DNA from: JBQTII01 sp052387905
GTDB lineage: Bacteria > Actinomycetota > Actinomycetes > Sporichthyales > Sporichthyaceae
DNA: 64,000 nt
Direction of reading: 5' to 3'
Assembly (NCBI GenBank): GCA_052387905.1
Contig: JBQTIR010000030.1
Span: 1 to 64,000, forward strand
Shown here: piece by piece, positions 43,820 through 52,428 of the stretch
Layout: every line of letters begins with the position of its first letter
Numbering within the stretch: the stretch's first letter is position 1
Notes under the pieces: model-generated
Seen by the model: only the letters and a program-made list of their open reading frames with translations
The model's database searches: none
What the model was told of the DNA's origin: nothing
Translations under genes and position numbers: made by a program

Positions 43820-45112
43820 TTAGCCAGGTTGACGGGGCGCAGGGCGTGCTGGCTGGGCGCTGGCGGTGTCCCAACGCGTGCTCGCTAATCGTCGCTCCGC
43901 GAAGGTGATGAGTTCGAAGACGTCTGACGCCGAGTAGACATGCGTCTGTCCGATCCTTCGCTTCGTGAGTACGCCCGCTGCGGCGAGTTCCTCGAGCGCT
44001 GTGCCGGCAGAAGGCCGACTGACGTCGAAGAGGCGAACGACGGTGGCCGCGGTCAGGACGGGGTGCTCCTGAAGCGTGGACAGGATGCGTGCGGTGGCGG
44101 AGTCGGCGCGCGGTGTCTCCCGAATCCCGGTGGAGCGACGATGTGCCGCCACATCGCTCTCCCACCGCTCGCGTAGTTCGCTCAGGTCCGTGGCGAAGGT
44201 TTGGGCTTGATCGACTGCGACGGAGACCGCAGTGAGGAAGCAGCGCAGCCACGCCGAGAGCGCGCTCTGGGCGGCGGAGTCGGTGGCGGTGCCGGTGTAC
44301 CGGTAGGTGGTGAGTCCGTCGACGTATTCACGGGATCGGGTGAGCAGCACGGGGCTGATCGGGAGCACCGCATGAGTGGTCAACCCGCGGCGGACGAGCA
44401 CGGTGTGGATGAGAGCGCGTCCGACACGACCGTTGCCGTCCTTGAAGGGGTGCACCGTTTCGAATTGGGCGTGAACGATCCCGGCCTGGACGAGGGCGGA
44501 GTGGGCGCCATGGTCCAGGTATGCCGCGAGGTCGGCCATGAGAAGGGGAACCTGCTCAGCCGGCGGCGGAACGAACTCTGCATCCAGCGGGTGGTAGTCG
44601 GATCCGCCGATCCAGTTCTGCACTGTGCGAACGCCGTGCAGGTCCGGTTCATCGACCATGAGGACTGCGTGTAGAGATTCGATGTTCGCAGCCGTGATGT
44701 GATCCCCCATCGCGAGCTCAGCGGTGGCCGTCCTCAGGGCTGCGATGTTGGCGGCGACCCGCTTGGCTGTTCGGTTGACGTTGCGCGAGTCGAGTGCCTC
44801 TTCGTCTGCGAGTTCGGCCAAGCCCACCTGCTGCGGTGAGACCTCCATCCCCTCGATTCGGGACGAAGCTATGGCCTCGGAGCGAAGGAGGAAGCGCGCG
44901 AGTCCTTCAAGTCCTTGTGCCCCGGGAGCATCGCCGATTTTGCGTACCTGTCGTTCGGTGCGCCCGGCGAGTTCAGCCACGTCCGCGTCGAGTGCCAAAC
45001 CACGTTCGGACAGGCGGTCCGGTAGGTACGAGCGGTAGTTCCCGGACCGGCGGTCAGCGTAGGTCGGGGCGTTTTGGGTGCCGTGCCAGGTCCCTGTCGT
45101 CCAGTCGGCCAT
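43820..45112 (-). CDS. Class II Fic-family protein with winged-helix C-terminus
   Basis: A 430-residue protein. It carries an N-terminal inhibitory motif SSRIEG at residues 83-88 ((S/T)xxxE(G/N), placing it in class II), the Fic motif HPFKDGNGRVGR at 221-232, and a C-terminal winged-helix-like domain (TAATVVRLFDVSRPSAGTAL near 360). The enzyme should be auto-inhibited and AMPylate a protein target when released. A palindrome (45160-45175) about 50 bp upstream fits autoregulation through the C-terminal domain. It stands alone between att sites 1 and 2. Confidence 0.8.
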   Translation of the reverse strand: MADWTTGTWHGTQNAPTYADRRSGNYRSYLPDRLSERGLALDADVAELAGRTERQVRKIGDAPGAQGLEGLARFLLRSEAIASSRIEGMEVSPQQVGLAELADEEALDSRNVNRTAKRVAANIAALRTATAELAMGDHITAANIESLHAVLMVDEPDLHGVRTVQNWIGGSDYHPLDAEFVPPPAEQVPLLMADLAAYLDHGAHSALVQAGIVHAQFETVHPFKDGNGRVGRALIHTVLVRRGLTTHAVLPISPVLLTRSREYVDGLTTYRYTGTATDSAAQSALSAWLRCFLTAVSVAVDQAQTFATDLSELRERWESDVAAHRRSTGIRETPRADSATARILSTLQEHPVLTAATVVRLFDVSRPSAGTALEELAAAGVLTKRRIGQTHVYSASDVFELITFAERRLASTRWDTASAQPARPAPRQPG

Positions 45113-45159
45113 GGTTCGCCCTTCCTGGCTAACCTTGCGTCCACTGAGCCTCGATGAAA

Positions 45160-45175
45160 GTTTAGACTACTAAAC
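45160..45175. promoter_or_regulatory. Palindrome upstream of fic
   Basis: GTTTAG-ACTA-CTAAAC, a perfect 6-bp inverted repeat about 50 bp upstream of the fic start, in an AT-richer patch likely to contain its promoter. Possible operator for the winged-helix domain of the Fic protein. Confidence 0.4.
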
Positions 45176-45348
45176 CTACAGTAGGGGCGGACCAGTGAAG
45201 GGATGCGAGGCAAGCTTGCGCGGCGGCGGATACCCGTGACTCCAGGCGTGACCCCAAATGTGGTCAACCGGAGAGGTTCCCGAGGCCAGGGAGGGCCGGG
45301 CTGGGGGCGTAGTTGCTGGTAGAGGCTCTAGGAGCCACAACGCGCAGT

Positions 45349-45393
45349 ACTCGTAATGCGTAGGTCATCGGTTCGATTCCGATAGGCGGCTCC
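45349..45393 (+). repeat. att site 2: 3' fragment of tRNA-Thr(CGU)
   Basis: Matches the other two from ACTCGTAATGCGTAGGTC onwards, with a T-arm of ATCGG/CCGAT. The 5' half of the anticodon stem is replaced (GCAGT instead of ACGCA), and the end reads CCG rather than CCA. Not a functional tRNA. A truncated integrase begins about 100 bp to the right. Confidence 0.75.
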
Positions 45394-45492
45394 GGCAAAG
45401 CCCCAGGTCAGAGGCCTAGTAGTGCCTTCTGCTGCTGGGGCTTCTTGCTGTCGTGGGATCACTGGTGGTGCGAGCTCGGTTACTCTGATCGC

Positions 45493-45783
45493 ATGGGGCG
45501 GGGCGGTGCAGCTGACAAGCGCGATCGAGGGTCGTTCGAGAAGCTGCCGAGCGGTCGGCTCCGGGTGATGGTGTTTACCGGGTACGACCCGGTCAGCAAG
45601 CGCCGGCACTACGTCAGCGAGCTGGCGCCGAAGCAACTGACCGAGGCCGCCACCTTGCGCGAGGCGGAGAAGACCCGCACCCGCCTGCTCAACCGCGTCG
45701 ACGAGCAGCGCAGCTGGGTGCCGGAATCTGACCGTAAGGCGGCAAATGTCCTGGCCGGTCAGGTGCCGCTTCGACCCGGCTGA
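45493..45783 (+). pseudogene. Truncated tyrosine integrase, N-terminal arm-binding domain only
   Basis: The 96 residues (RGSFEKLPSGRLRVMVF, then DPVSKRRHYVSE and AEKTRTRLLNRVDEQR) match the N-terminal arm-site-binding domain of actinobacterial tyrosine integrases, usually about 350-400 residues long. The catalytic domain is missing; the frame drifts into unrelated sequence before its stop. It lies just right of att site 2, where an element's integrase is expected, so the islet can no longer excise on its own. Confidence 0.7.
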
Positions 45784-45838
45784 TCCGCATTCGACGAGCG
45801 CGACGAACGGAACCGTCGGTGGCGTCGGCTTCCATTCT

Positions 45839-46402
45839 GTGGTGGGAAATGACAACACCGGGCACGGCCCGAACTGTGGGCGCTGGCTGCTGTGGGACCT
45901 GGAGAACTGCCCGGCTACTACCGGCCGCTCGCGCGAGCTCTGGTTCTCCTTGCTGGCGGCTGCCGGTCCGTTCGACCGCGCCATCGCAGCGGGCCAGGAG
46001 GCGGTTATTGGCCGCTACACCAGCGAGTTGGCTGGTCTCGGAATCACGTTCGTCACCGCGCCGTCGGTCAAGGACGGTGCCGATCAAGTGCTGCTTGACG
46101 CTGTAGGCGGACAACCGCGGATGAACTTGGTCGTCGCGTCGAACGACTGGCAGTTCGTCATGCTCGCCCGCCGAGGCCACGCGTTGACGGTGATCACGCA
46201 ACGGCCAGCGCAGCTGTCTCGGGCGTTGGCCGCAGTCGCGTTGGCCGTCATCGTAGTGCCGCCGCCTGGTCCTAGTCTGGGCTGGACCTCGTCATCGAGG
46301 ACGTTCTTTCGGTTAGCATCGGATGGACCGTCAGATGCACGCGATCTCCCTGTAGCGCCGAAGTCGGGAAGGGGCCGTGCAGCTCGGAGCCGTCGCATGT
46401 AG
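45839..46402 (+). CDS. NYN-like domain protein
   Basis: About 187 residues from GTG 45839; the start is uncertain, and the frame is open back to 45746, overlapping the integrase remnant. WLLWDLENCP, KDGADQVLLDAV and VVASNDWQFVMLARRGH are the conserved blocks of NYN/PIN-like nucleases, with aspartates in the usual metal-binding places. It would cut RNA. No convincing ribosome-binding site, so it may be a fusion or relic formed when the integrase was lost. Confidence 0.55.
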   Translation: MVGNDNTGHGPNCGRWLLWDLENCPATTGRSRELWFSLLAAAGPFDRAIAAGQEAVIGRYTSELAGLGITFVTAPSVKDGADQVLLDAVGGQPRMNLVVASNDWQFVMLARRGHALTVITQRPAQLSRALAAVALAVIVVPPPGPSLGWTSSSRTFFRLASDGPSDARDLPVAPKSGRGRAARSRRM

Positions 46403-46628
46403 CAGCGCAAATGGAGCACGCACCGCGACTATCGCGAGCGCGATGAGCGGGTCGAACGCTTCTTTCGATCTTCGGGCCGTCACGAGGACCCTGAGAACAC
46501 GTGAGCTCGCCGCCCCCAGTCGCACCAGCGGTACTAGAGACGGCGCTCGGGATACCCGGACTTCCGCAACCATGTCCGCACGCGCGTCAGCGTTCCGGAG
46601 TCGATCGCGGCGTCTTCCTCGTTCGTGG

Positions 46629-47048
46629 TCATGGCAGCAAAGTCAACGTCGAAACGTGTTTCGGCCGAACGACGGAGAAGTCCCGGCGGTCGAGCGTGGC
46701 GACCTCACTGCAGTCCAGTCGTTCTGCTGTGGCGACGACGATGGCATCGGTCGTGCCCGGGGGAAGATCGGCGTAGCGCTCAACGAGATCGGAGGCTCGG
46801 GTGAAGTCAGCCTCAGTCGGTGCCTCGACTTGGAAATCGCCAGCTGCGACCGAACGCAGGAATGCGACCTCGATCGCGGTGCCGGCGTGCCGTCCGAGGA
46901 GGTAACCAACTTCGGCGATGACCGGCGCGGGGACGATGAGCCGGCGACCAGCAAGCCGCGCGCCGGTGAACAGGTCGACGCAGGCGCGATGGTCGGGGTC
47001 CCGCCGGACCGCGGCGGCGACCAGGGGGCCGGTGTCGCAGATCAGCAA
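46629..47048 (-). CDS. VapC-like PIN-domain toxin, copy 2
   Basis: A 139-residue PIN protein; residues 1-50 are identical to copy 1 (42954-43373), with about 17 differences in the rest, mainly in the middle and at the C-terminus. The acidic residues of the PIN site are kept (D5, TTDAIV, TLDRRDF). It starts 2 bp after the antitoxin stop, in the same arrangement and at a similar distance from the att site as copy 1. Confidence 0.85.
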   Translation of the reverse strand: MLICDTGPLVAAAVRRDPDHRACVDLFTGARLAGRRLIVPAPVIAEVGYLLGRHAGTAIEVAFLRSVAAGDFQVEAPTEADFTRASDLVERYADLPPGTTDAIVVATAERLDCSEVATLDRRDFSVVRPKHVSTLTLLP

Positions 47049-47050
47049 GG

Positions 47051-47260
47051 TCAGCGACCGAAGCCGTCTGCCAACAATTCTTTGCTACGCGCCCCGATAG
47101 ATGTTCCATCACCCTCGGCCATGCCGAACCAGGCTGGCGGCCACTGAGTCGGTTCAGGTGCCGGTTCGAGCCGGCGTTGGACCTCGGCCAGCACGGCGGG
47201 CACCTGGTCCTCGGGGATTTCCTGGACCAGGCGCGCCAGCTCGTCACGCTTCGGGCTCAT
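47051..47260 (-). CDS. VapB-like antitoxin, copy 2
   Basis: 69 residues, identical to copy 1 except I15 and K60. Partner of the PIN toxin immediately downstream. Such close copies may cross-neutralise, so either locus could act as an antitoxin reserve for the other. Confidence 0.75.
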   Translation of the reverse strand: MSPKRDELARLVQEIPEDQVPAVLAEVQRRLEPAPEPTQWPPAWFGMAEGDGTSIGARSKELLADGFGR

Positions 47261-47421
47261 GTTCTCGAGTGTAGGCGCGACCGCTGACAGGGGCCCGAGT
47301 TCACGCCCCGGCCGTGACACGAAAATGACACGAACCCCTGGTCAACCGGCGGGGATAATGGGGTCAGTGAGGGTCGCCGTGGGGCAAAGTCGCAGGTAGA
47401 GGCCCTAGTAGGCACAACGCG

Positions 47422-47471
47422 GCGCACTCGTAATGCGTAGGTCTTCGGTTCGATTCCGATAGGCGGCTCCA
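47422..47471 (+). repeat. att site 3: 3' fragment of tRNA-Thr(CGU), element/chromosome junction
   Basis: Anticodon arm GCGCA-CTCGTAA-TGCGT, T-arm TTCGG/CCGAT, acceptor 3' strand and CCA, followed by CAAACTTGCA as at site 1. About 90 bp to the left, a GTGACACGAAAATGACACGA direct repeat and a GGTAGAGG element are also shared with site 1. To the right the genes look chromosomal, so this is taken as the outer junction. Confidence 0.75.
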
Positions 47472-47558
47472 CAAACTTGCAGGGGACCGCTAGCACTGCA
47501 CCGTTCCATCTGTCCGGGCGGCAGCGCGCTTCGTAGCGGTGTGCGGGCGCGGGAGAAC

Positions 47559-48512
47559 TCAGGCCCGGCTGCTGGCGGGCGCCTGGAGGCGGGTGATCAC
47601 GGCCTGGCTGAACCGTTCGGTGTCGGCGAGGGGAAGGGGTCGCCCTGACCCCTGGTAGGTCAGCACCGCGGCGATGTCGGCGAGCCGGACGAACACCAGG
47701 TCCACGACGGTGTCGAAGGTCCGGCCACCCCCGCGCGCGGTCAGAACCGCGCGGACCGCGACCGATTCCTGACCGAGGGTGGGAAAGCGCAGCGGGGTCA
47801 CCCGCGCCGGGTCGAAGCGCACGCGATCAAGGCGAGGGTTGTCGTCGGCGGCGAGCTGGTCGGCGACCGCGGCGTCGAGCGCGTCCCCCACACATCCGGG
47901 CAGGGCCGCACCGGAGACAGCGTTGAAGAAGGCGTCGATCGCCTCGCGTTCGGCGAGGACCGCCGCGGAGCGCACCCGGTCGCCCTCGGCGGAGGTGAAG
48001 GTACGGGAGCCGGCGCGGAGCGGTTGGGCAGCGAGATCGTCGGCGTCGGCGTCGGCGTCGGCGCCTGGGTCGGTGAGGTAGCCCGCGTCCAGGCCGAGGC
48101 AACGCTCCACCCGACGCCCGAACGCGCCGTCGACCCCGGCGGAGGTTGCCTTCCCGCGGGCGGACCACCCGGTCGGGAAGTCGGCGCGGGTGAACTGCGC
48201 AGCGCGAAGCAGCTCTTCGGCCCCCTCGACGCCACCAGGCGGTGCGGTCGGCACGGCGAGCGAGGGTCCGGGGTCGGTCGGCAACGGCGCGGGGGTCACC
48301 GCGGCGGATTCGGTTGGACGCGGTGCCTCGGGAACCGCGGAAGCAATGGGAGGGACGGGCGCCGGCGCCGGTGAACTGGCGGTCGGCGCTCCCGCTTGCG
48401 GCCCACTGGCCTGCGACGGGAAGACCTCGTCGCCGGAGGACACGCAGCCGGCGATGCCACCGGCGAGCGCAAGGGTCGCCGCGGCTGCGGCGACCAGGCG
48501 TGTGGCGTCCAT
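47559..48512 (-). CDS. Secreted lipoprotein
   Basis: A 317-residue protein with an N-terminal signal of about 20 hydrophobic residues and a lipobox (GIAGC) around residue 23, a Pro/Ala/Ser-rich linker to about 90 and a conserved-looking extracellular domain. The ATG has GGGAGG 7 bp upstream. Family unknown; resembles actinobacterial sensor-domain-like lipoproteins only in general layout. A GACGCCGAC-type repeat codes for a DADADAD tract. Confidence 0.65.
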   Translation of the reverse strand: MDATRLVAAAAATLALAGGIAGCVSSGDEVFPSQASGPQAGAPTASSPAPAPVPPIASAVPEAPRPTESAAVTPAPLPTDPGPSLAVPTAPPGGVEGAEELLRAAQFTRADFPTGWSARGKATSAGVDGAFGRRVERCLGLDAGYLTDPGADADADADDLAAQPLRAGSRTFTSAEGDRVRSAAVLAEREAIDAFFNAVSGAALPGCVGDALDAAVADQLAADDNPRLDRVRFDPARVTPLRFPTLGQESVAVRAVLTARGGGRTFDTVVDLVFVRLADIAAVLTYQGSGRPLPLADTERFSQAVITRLQAPASSRA

Positions 48513-48673
48513 GAACCGTCCTCCCGCGTGACGACTTCCCCGACCGCCCACCCTTGTCGTGGGTCGTGGCCGGGGCGGCGACTTTGCCGAGAAGGGGCCG
48601 ACCTGTGAACCAACACCGGGGAGCACGCGGCCCACCTGCCGGTCAGGTCAGGTGGGCCGCCTGTCGAGCAGGC

Positions 48674-49030
48674 TCACTTCTCCTGAGCCAGGGCCGCCAG
48701 CCCCATGCCGGCCCACCCGAGGCCGCCGCCGAGCAGGACCGCCTTGCCCCAGGTGGAGGTGCGGCCCTTCCTCATGTCGATCATGGACGCGACCAGGTCG
48801 AGGAGGTCGACCGCGACGCCGAGCTGCAGGGCCCGGCGCCGGACCGCGGGATCCTGGGCCAGCACCGCAGCGCCGAGCGCGATGTCGCGGGAGGCAAACA
48901 GTCGACTGAAGATCGGCTGGGCCGGCCCGCGCAGGCCGGACACCGTGTTGGTCGCGTCCGGCGCCACCCAGGACAGTGCGCCGAAGCCGATCCGGCCGGC
49001 AGCCATCACGGTGGTCAGGGGCGTGGCCAT
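48674..49030 (-). CDS. Small membrane protein
   Basis: A 118-residue protein with several hydrophobic segments (N-terminal MAAGRIGFGALSWVAP and C-terminal GKAVLLGGGLGWAGMGLAAL). It is similar in style to DUF4267-type small membrane proteins, but I am not certain. AAGGAGG lies 6 bp before ATG 49030. Confidence 0.6.
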   Translation of the reverse strand: MATPLTTVMAAGRIGFGALSWVAPDATNTVSGLRGPAQPIFSRLFASRDIALGAAVLAQDPAVRRRALQLGVAVDLLDLVASMIDMRKGRTSTWGKAVLLGGGLGWAGMGLAALAQEK

Positions 49031-49272
49031 GGACGGCCCTCCTTGTGGTCGGTGTAAGTACTCGTGCTGGATCAGTGTGGTGTCGGGGTCCTCCATCGTG
49101 CGCGCCCGGGTCGGGACGGTGCGCGGGGCGACGGGGTCGACGTGCCCCACCCGATCGGCCTGCTCACCGACCTGAGCCGGGCGACGCCGGCCCGCCCGCG
49201 AACTACATTGATTTTGACGCGTGGCGCAGGGACCGCGCTCGCCAACGGTTCACCGATCAGCTGGGGTGCCGC

Positions 49273-50040
49273 GTGCAGGTGACGAAGCTGCTGACCACGA
49301 CCGTCAAGGGCTTCTCCCTGTCCGAGCCCGACGAGGTCGTCCTGGATGCCAGCGGCGCCATCGGGGACCGCGAGTTCTTCTGCGTGGGGCAGACGGGCAC
49401 CCTGACGTCGATCACCCGGACCGGCCGCCTCTGCGGGGTCGAGGCCGACTACGACGCGGCCCGGGACTACCTCCTCCTGCGCTTACCCGACGGAACCACG
49501 ATCGAGGGCCCGGTGCAGTTGGGCGACGAGGTCCCGGTCGAGCATTTCGGCATCGCTATGCCGGGGCGCCTGGTCGACGGCCCGTGGAACGCCCAGCTCT
49601 CGAAGCTGGCCGGGCGGCCCCTGCGCCTGGTGCGCGCGACCGGTGCGCGCCGGGGCTCCGACCTGCACCCGGTGACGTTGCTGTCGGAGGCCTCACTGGC
49701 GGCGCTCGCGGACGCCGCCGGCGTCGACACCCTGGATCCGCGGCGGTTCCGGATGTTGATCGGCTTCGACGGCACGACCGCGTTCGAGGAGGACACCTGG
49801 CACGGTCGCCGCCTGCGGGTGGGTGCGGCCATCGTGGAGGTCGGCGGGCCGGTACCCCGGTGCGCGGCGACGCTCCGCAACCCGGACACGGGCGTGAGTG
49901 ACCTGCCGGTGCTCAAGGCCATCGCGCGACTTCGCGGCGTGCAGCCCAACGAGTTCGGCGAGGGCCTCAACCTCGGGGTCTACGCCCGGGTGATCGCCGG
50001 TGGCGCCCTGCGGCTCGGGGACGACCTCGAACTCCTCTGA
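49273..50040 (+). CDS. MOSC-domain protein
   Basis: A 255-residue protein with an N-terminal beta-barrel and C-terminal MOSC domain (MLIGFDGTTAFEEDTWHGR, then AIVEVGGPVPRCAATLRNPD with the conserved cysteine). MOSC proteins bind molybdenum cofactor sulphur or reduce N-hydroxylated substrates. GTG 49273 (VQVTKLL) matches the usual family start and follows CTGGGG. Confidence 0.75.
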   Translation: MQVTKLLTTTVKGFSLSEPDEVVLDASGAIGDREFFCVGQTGTLTSITRTGRLCGVEADYDAARDYLLLRLPDGTTIEGPVQLGDEVPVEHFGIAMPGRLVDGPWNAQLSKLAGRPLRLVRATGARRGSDLHPVTLLSEASLAALADAAGVDTLDPRRFRMLIGFDGTTAFEEDTWHGRRLRVGAAIVEVGGPVPRCAATLRNPDTGVSDLPVLKAIARLRGVQPNEFGEGLNLGVYARVIAGGALRLGDDLELL

Positions 50041-50279
50041 AGCAACGGCAGGGTGTGTGCGGGAGCAGGTCGGCATCGCGGCCGGGCTGCGGCTAGGTCA
50101 TACTTCTCGGACACGGGATCGCCCAGGCATCTGCGGCTCCACCAGCCGCGCGCGCTGCGGCGGGGGCCGTGTAACCGCCCCGAAGACCTGGTCCGCAGGG
50201 GCGAAAGCTCTGCGCCGATCTCTGGCAGATCCGGCGACCGAGTCGCGCCTGGGCGTCCATGCCCAGAAGGAGGAATCAC

Positions 50280-52412
50280 TTGGCTCGACCTCGGCAGGCC
50301 CCGAGCGGTGCACGTCGTGGCGGCGCGCGCCCCGAGCGGCCCGGCCGCCGCCGCGACGGCGTCGGCATCATCGGGGTACTCGCACGCACGGTGCGTGAGG
50401 TCGAGGGGGCCGTCGCCCGCGGTTCGATCCCGGCGTCGGTGCGCACGAAGTTCCAGGTCGTCGCCCTGCTCGTGCGGCAAGAGCGCACCCGGGTCCGGGC
50501 GGACACGACCAGCACCGAGTCGGCGCGGGCGGAGATGCTCAAGCGTCTCGACGGGATCGCGATGATCCTGGCGCAGACCGCCGCCCGGGATCCCTCGCTG
50601 CTCGCCCTGCTGGCCGAGGACGCCGTCGTCTCCACGGCCGCCCGGTCCCTCATCCGATCGATGCTCACCGACGCGGGCGTCGAGGTGGCCCCCGAGGAGA
50701 TCGCGCCTGCTGCCCCCGCCGTCACCGCCACCGCGGAGCGCCGGGTGGTGCCCCAGGCCGTCGTCTCGCGGCAGCTGGCGAATCCGTTCCTCGCCCCCGA
50801 CTTCTCCGCCGCCAGGCCGAGCGCGGCACCCACCCGCCGCTTGAGCACCTGGGAGCTGCTGGGCCCGCTCTTCCGCTCCTTCGAAGAGGCCGCTGCGGGA
50901 GCCCCGGCGTGCATGGCGCTGCCCCAACGATCCGCCGTGCAGGTCGCGGCCGGCGTAGAACTGATGCCCCATCAGGCACAGGTGATCGCAGCCGCCTCCG
51001 CCGGGCACCGGACGTTCCTGCTCGCGGACGAACCGGGCCTGGGTAAGACGGCACAGGCATTGCTCGCCGCGCAGGCTGCCAACGCCTACCCGTTGCTCGT
51101 CGTCGTCCCGAACGTCGTCAAGACCAACTGGGCGCGCGAGGTCGGTCTGTGGACGCCGATGCGCGCCGCCACCGTCATCCACGGCAACGGCGAGCGCATC
51201 GACGGCTTCGCCGACATCGTGATCGTGAACTACGAGGTGCTCGACCGCCACGTGGGCTGGATCGGGGACTTCGGCTTTCGGGGGATGGTCGTCGACGAGG
51301 CGCACTTCATCAAGAACAAGACCTCTCAGCGCTCCCAGCATGTCCTTGAGCTGGCCGACCGCATCCGTTCGCGCACCGTGCGGCCGTTGCTGATGGCGCT
51401 GACCGGCACCCCGCTGATCAACGACATCGAGGACTTCCAGGCGATCTGGGAGTTCCTGGGCTGGATCGATGCCAAGAAACCGCTCGCCGAGCTGATGCAC
51501 GCGCTCGAGGAGACCCAGCTGACCCCGATCGACCGCGAGTTCTACCCGGCTGCACGCCAATGCGTGGTGGACCTGGGCATCGTGCGCCGGCGCAAGGTCG
51601 ACGTGGCTGCGGACATCCCCGCCCGCCGCGTCGCGGATCTTCCCGTCGAGCTCGAGGACAAGATCGGGCGTTCGATCCGCCAGGCTGAGCAGCGCCTCGC
51701 CAAACGGATGATGTCCCGCTACCAGGCGGCACTGGAGGCGCGCAGCTCCAAGACCGTCGTCGACGGTATCGACCACGACCTCGTGCGCACGATCGCCACC
51801 CGGGAGCGCAAAGAGGCCACGACGTCCAAGACCGACGGCAACGTGTTCGGCATGATGCGCCGCATCGGTCAGGCCAAGGCCGGCCTCGCCGCCGATTACG
51901 CCGCCCAGCTTGCGCGTAGTGCCGGCAAAGTCGTCTTCTTCGCCAAGCACGTCGACGTCATGGACGCGGCCGAGGAGACCTTCGCCAAGGCCGGCATCCG
52001 CTACTCCTCGATCCGTGGGGATCAGACCTCGACGACGCGCCAGAAGCAGATCGACGCGTTCGTCAACGATCCGGAGGTTGCCATCGCGGTCTGCTCGCTG
52101 ACCGCGGCCGGCGTGGGCCTGAACTTGCAGGTGGCCTCCGACATCGTGCTCGCGGAGCTGTCCTGGACCGATGCGGAGCAGACCCAGGCCATCGACCGCT
52201 GCCACCGCATCGGGCAGACCGAGCCCGTCACCGCCTGGCGGATCATCGCCGCTCAGACCATCGACGCGCGGATCGCGGAGCTGATCGACAGCAAGGCCGG
52301 TCTCGCCGCGCGGGCGCTCGACGGGGCGGGGGAGCAGGCGTCCTCCTCTGCCGACGTCCAGCTCGAAGCGCTCGTCGCGCTGCTCACGGACGCGTTGTCG
52401 GCAGCGCCGTAG
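50280..52412 (+). CDS. Chromosomal SNF2-family helicase
   Basis: A 710-residue protein starting at TTG; the choice rests on a strong AAGGAGG 7 bp upstream. Helical N-terminus, then an SNF2 core: Walker A GLGKTAQ near 252, DEAH (VVDEAHFIKN) near 338 and motif VI (AIDRCHRIGQ) near 638. It resembles SMARCAL1/HepA-like remodelling helicases of chromosomes rather than the RapA-like pair in the defence operon. Confidence 0.75.
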   Translation: MARPRQAPSGARRGGARPERPGRRRDGVGIIGVLARTVREVEGAVARGSIPASVRTKFQVVALLVRQERTRVRADTTSTESARAEMLKRLDGIAMILAQTAARDPSLLALLAEDAVVSTAARSLIRSMLTDAGVEVAPEEIAPAAPAVTATAERRVVPQAVVSRQLANPFLAPDFSAARPSAAPTRRLSTWELLGPLFRSFEEAAAGAPACMALPQRSAVQVAAGVELMPHQAQVIAAASAGHRTFLLADEPGLGKTAQALLAAQAANAYPLLVVVPNVVKTNWAREVGLWTPMRAATVIHGNGERIDGFADIVIVNYEVLDRHVGWIGDFGFRGMVVDEAHFIKNKTSQRSQHVLELADRIRSRTVRPLLMALTGTPLINDIEDFQAIWEFLGWIDAKKPLAELMHALEETQLTPIDREFYPAARQCVVDLGIVRRRKVDVAADIPARRVADLPVELEDKIGRSIRQAEQRLAKRMMSRYQAALEARSSKTVVDGIDHDLVRTIATRERKEATTSKTDGNVFGMMRRIGQAKAGLAADYAAQLARSAGKVVFFAKHVDVMDAAEETFAKAGIRYSSIRGDQTSTTRQKQIDAFVNDPEVAIAVCSLTAAGVGLNLQVASDIVLAELSWTDAEQTQAIDRCHRIGQTEPVTAWRIIAAQTIDARIAELIDSKAGLAARALDGAGEQASSSADVQLEALVALLTDALSAAP

Positions 52413-52428
52413 CCTCGGAAAGGCGCTC

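Larger units (their letters stand above)
43800..45393. mobile_element. Islet between att sites 1 and 2
   Basis: A 1.6-kb interval flanked by two tRNA-Thr 3' fragments, carrying only a class II Fic gene. It has the form of a small accretion element integrated in tandem at the same tRNA; no integrase of its own is present. Confidence 0.5.
45394..47471. mobile_element. Islet between att sites 2 and 3
   Basis: A 2.1-kb interval flanked by tRNA-Thr 3' fragments, containing the start of a tyrosine integrase gene, a NYN-like gene and a VapBC pair next to the right att. It looks like a decayed integrative element that kept its maintenance module. Confidence 0.55.

Noticed and set aside
46377..47147. 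256-residue plus-strand frame across the second vapBC
   Set aside because: Antisense of the PIN toxin and antitoxin; the same kind of shadow exists opposite copy 1.
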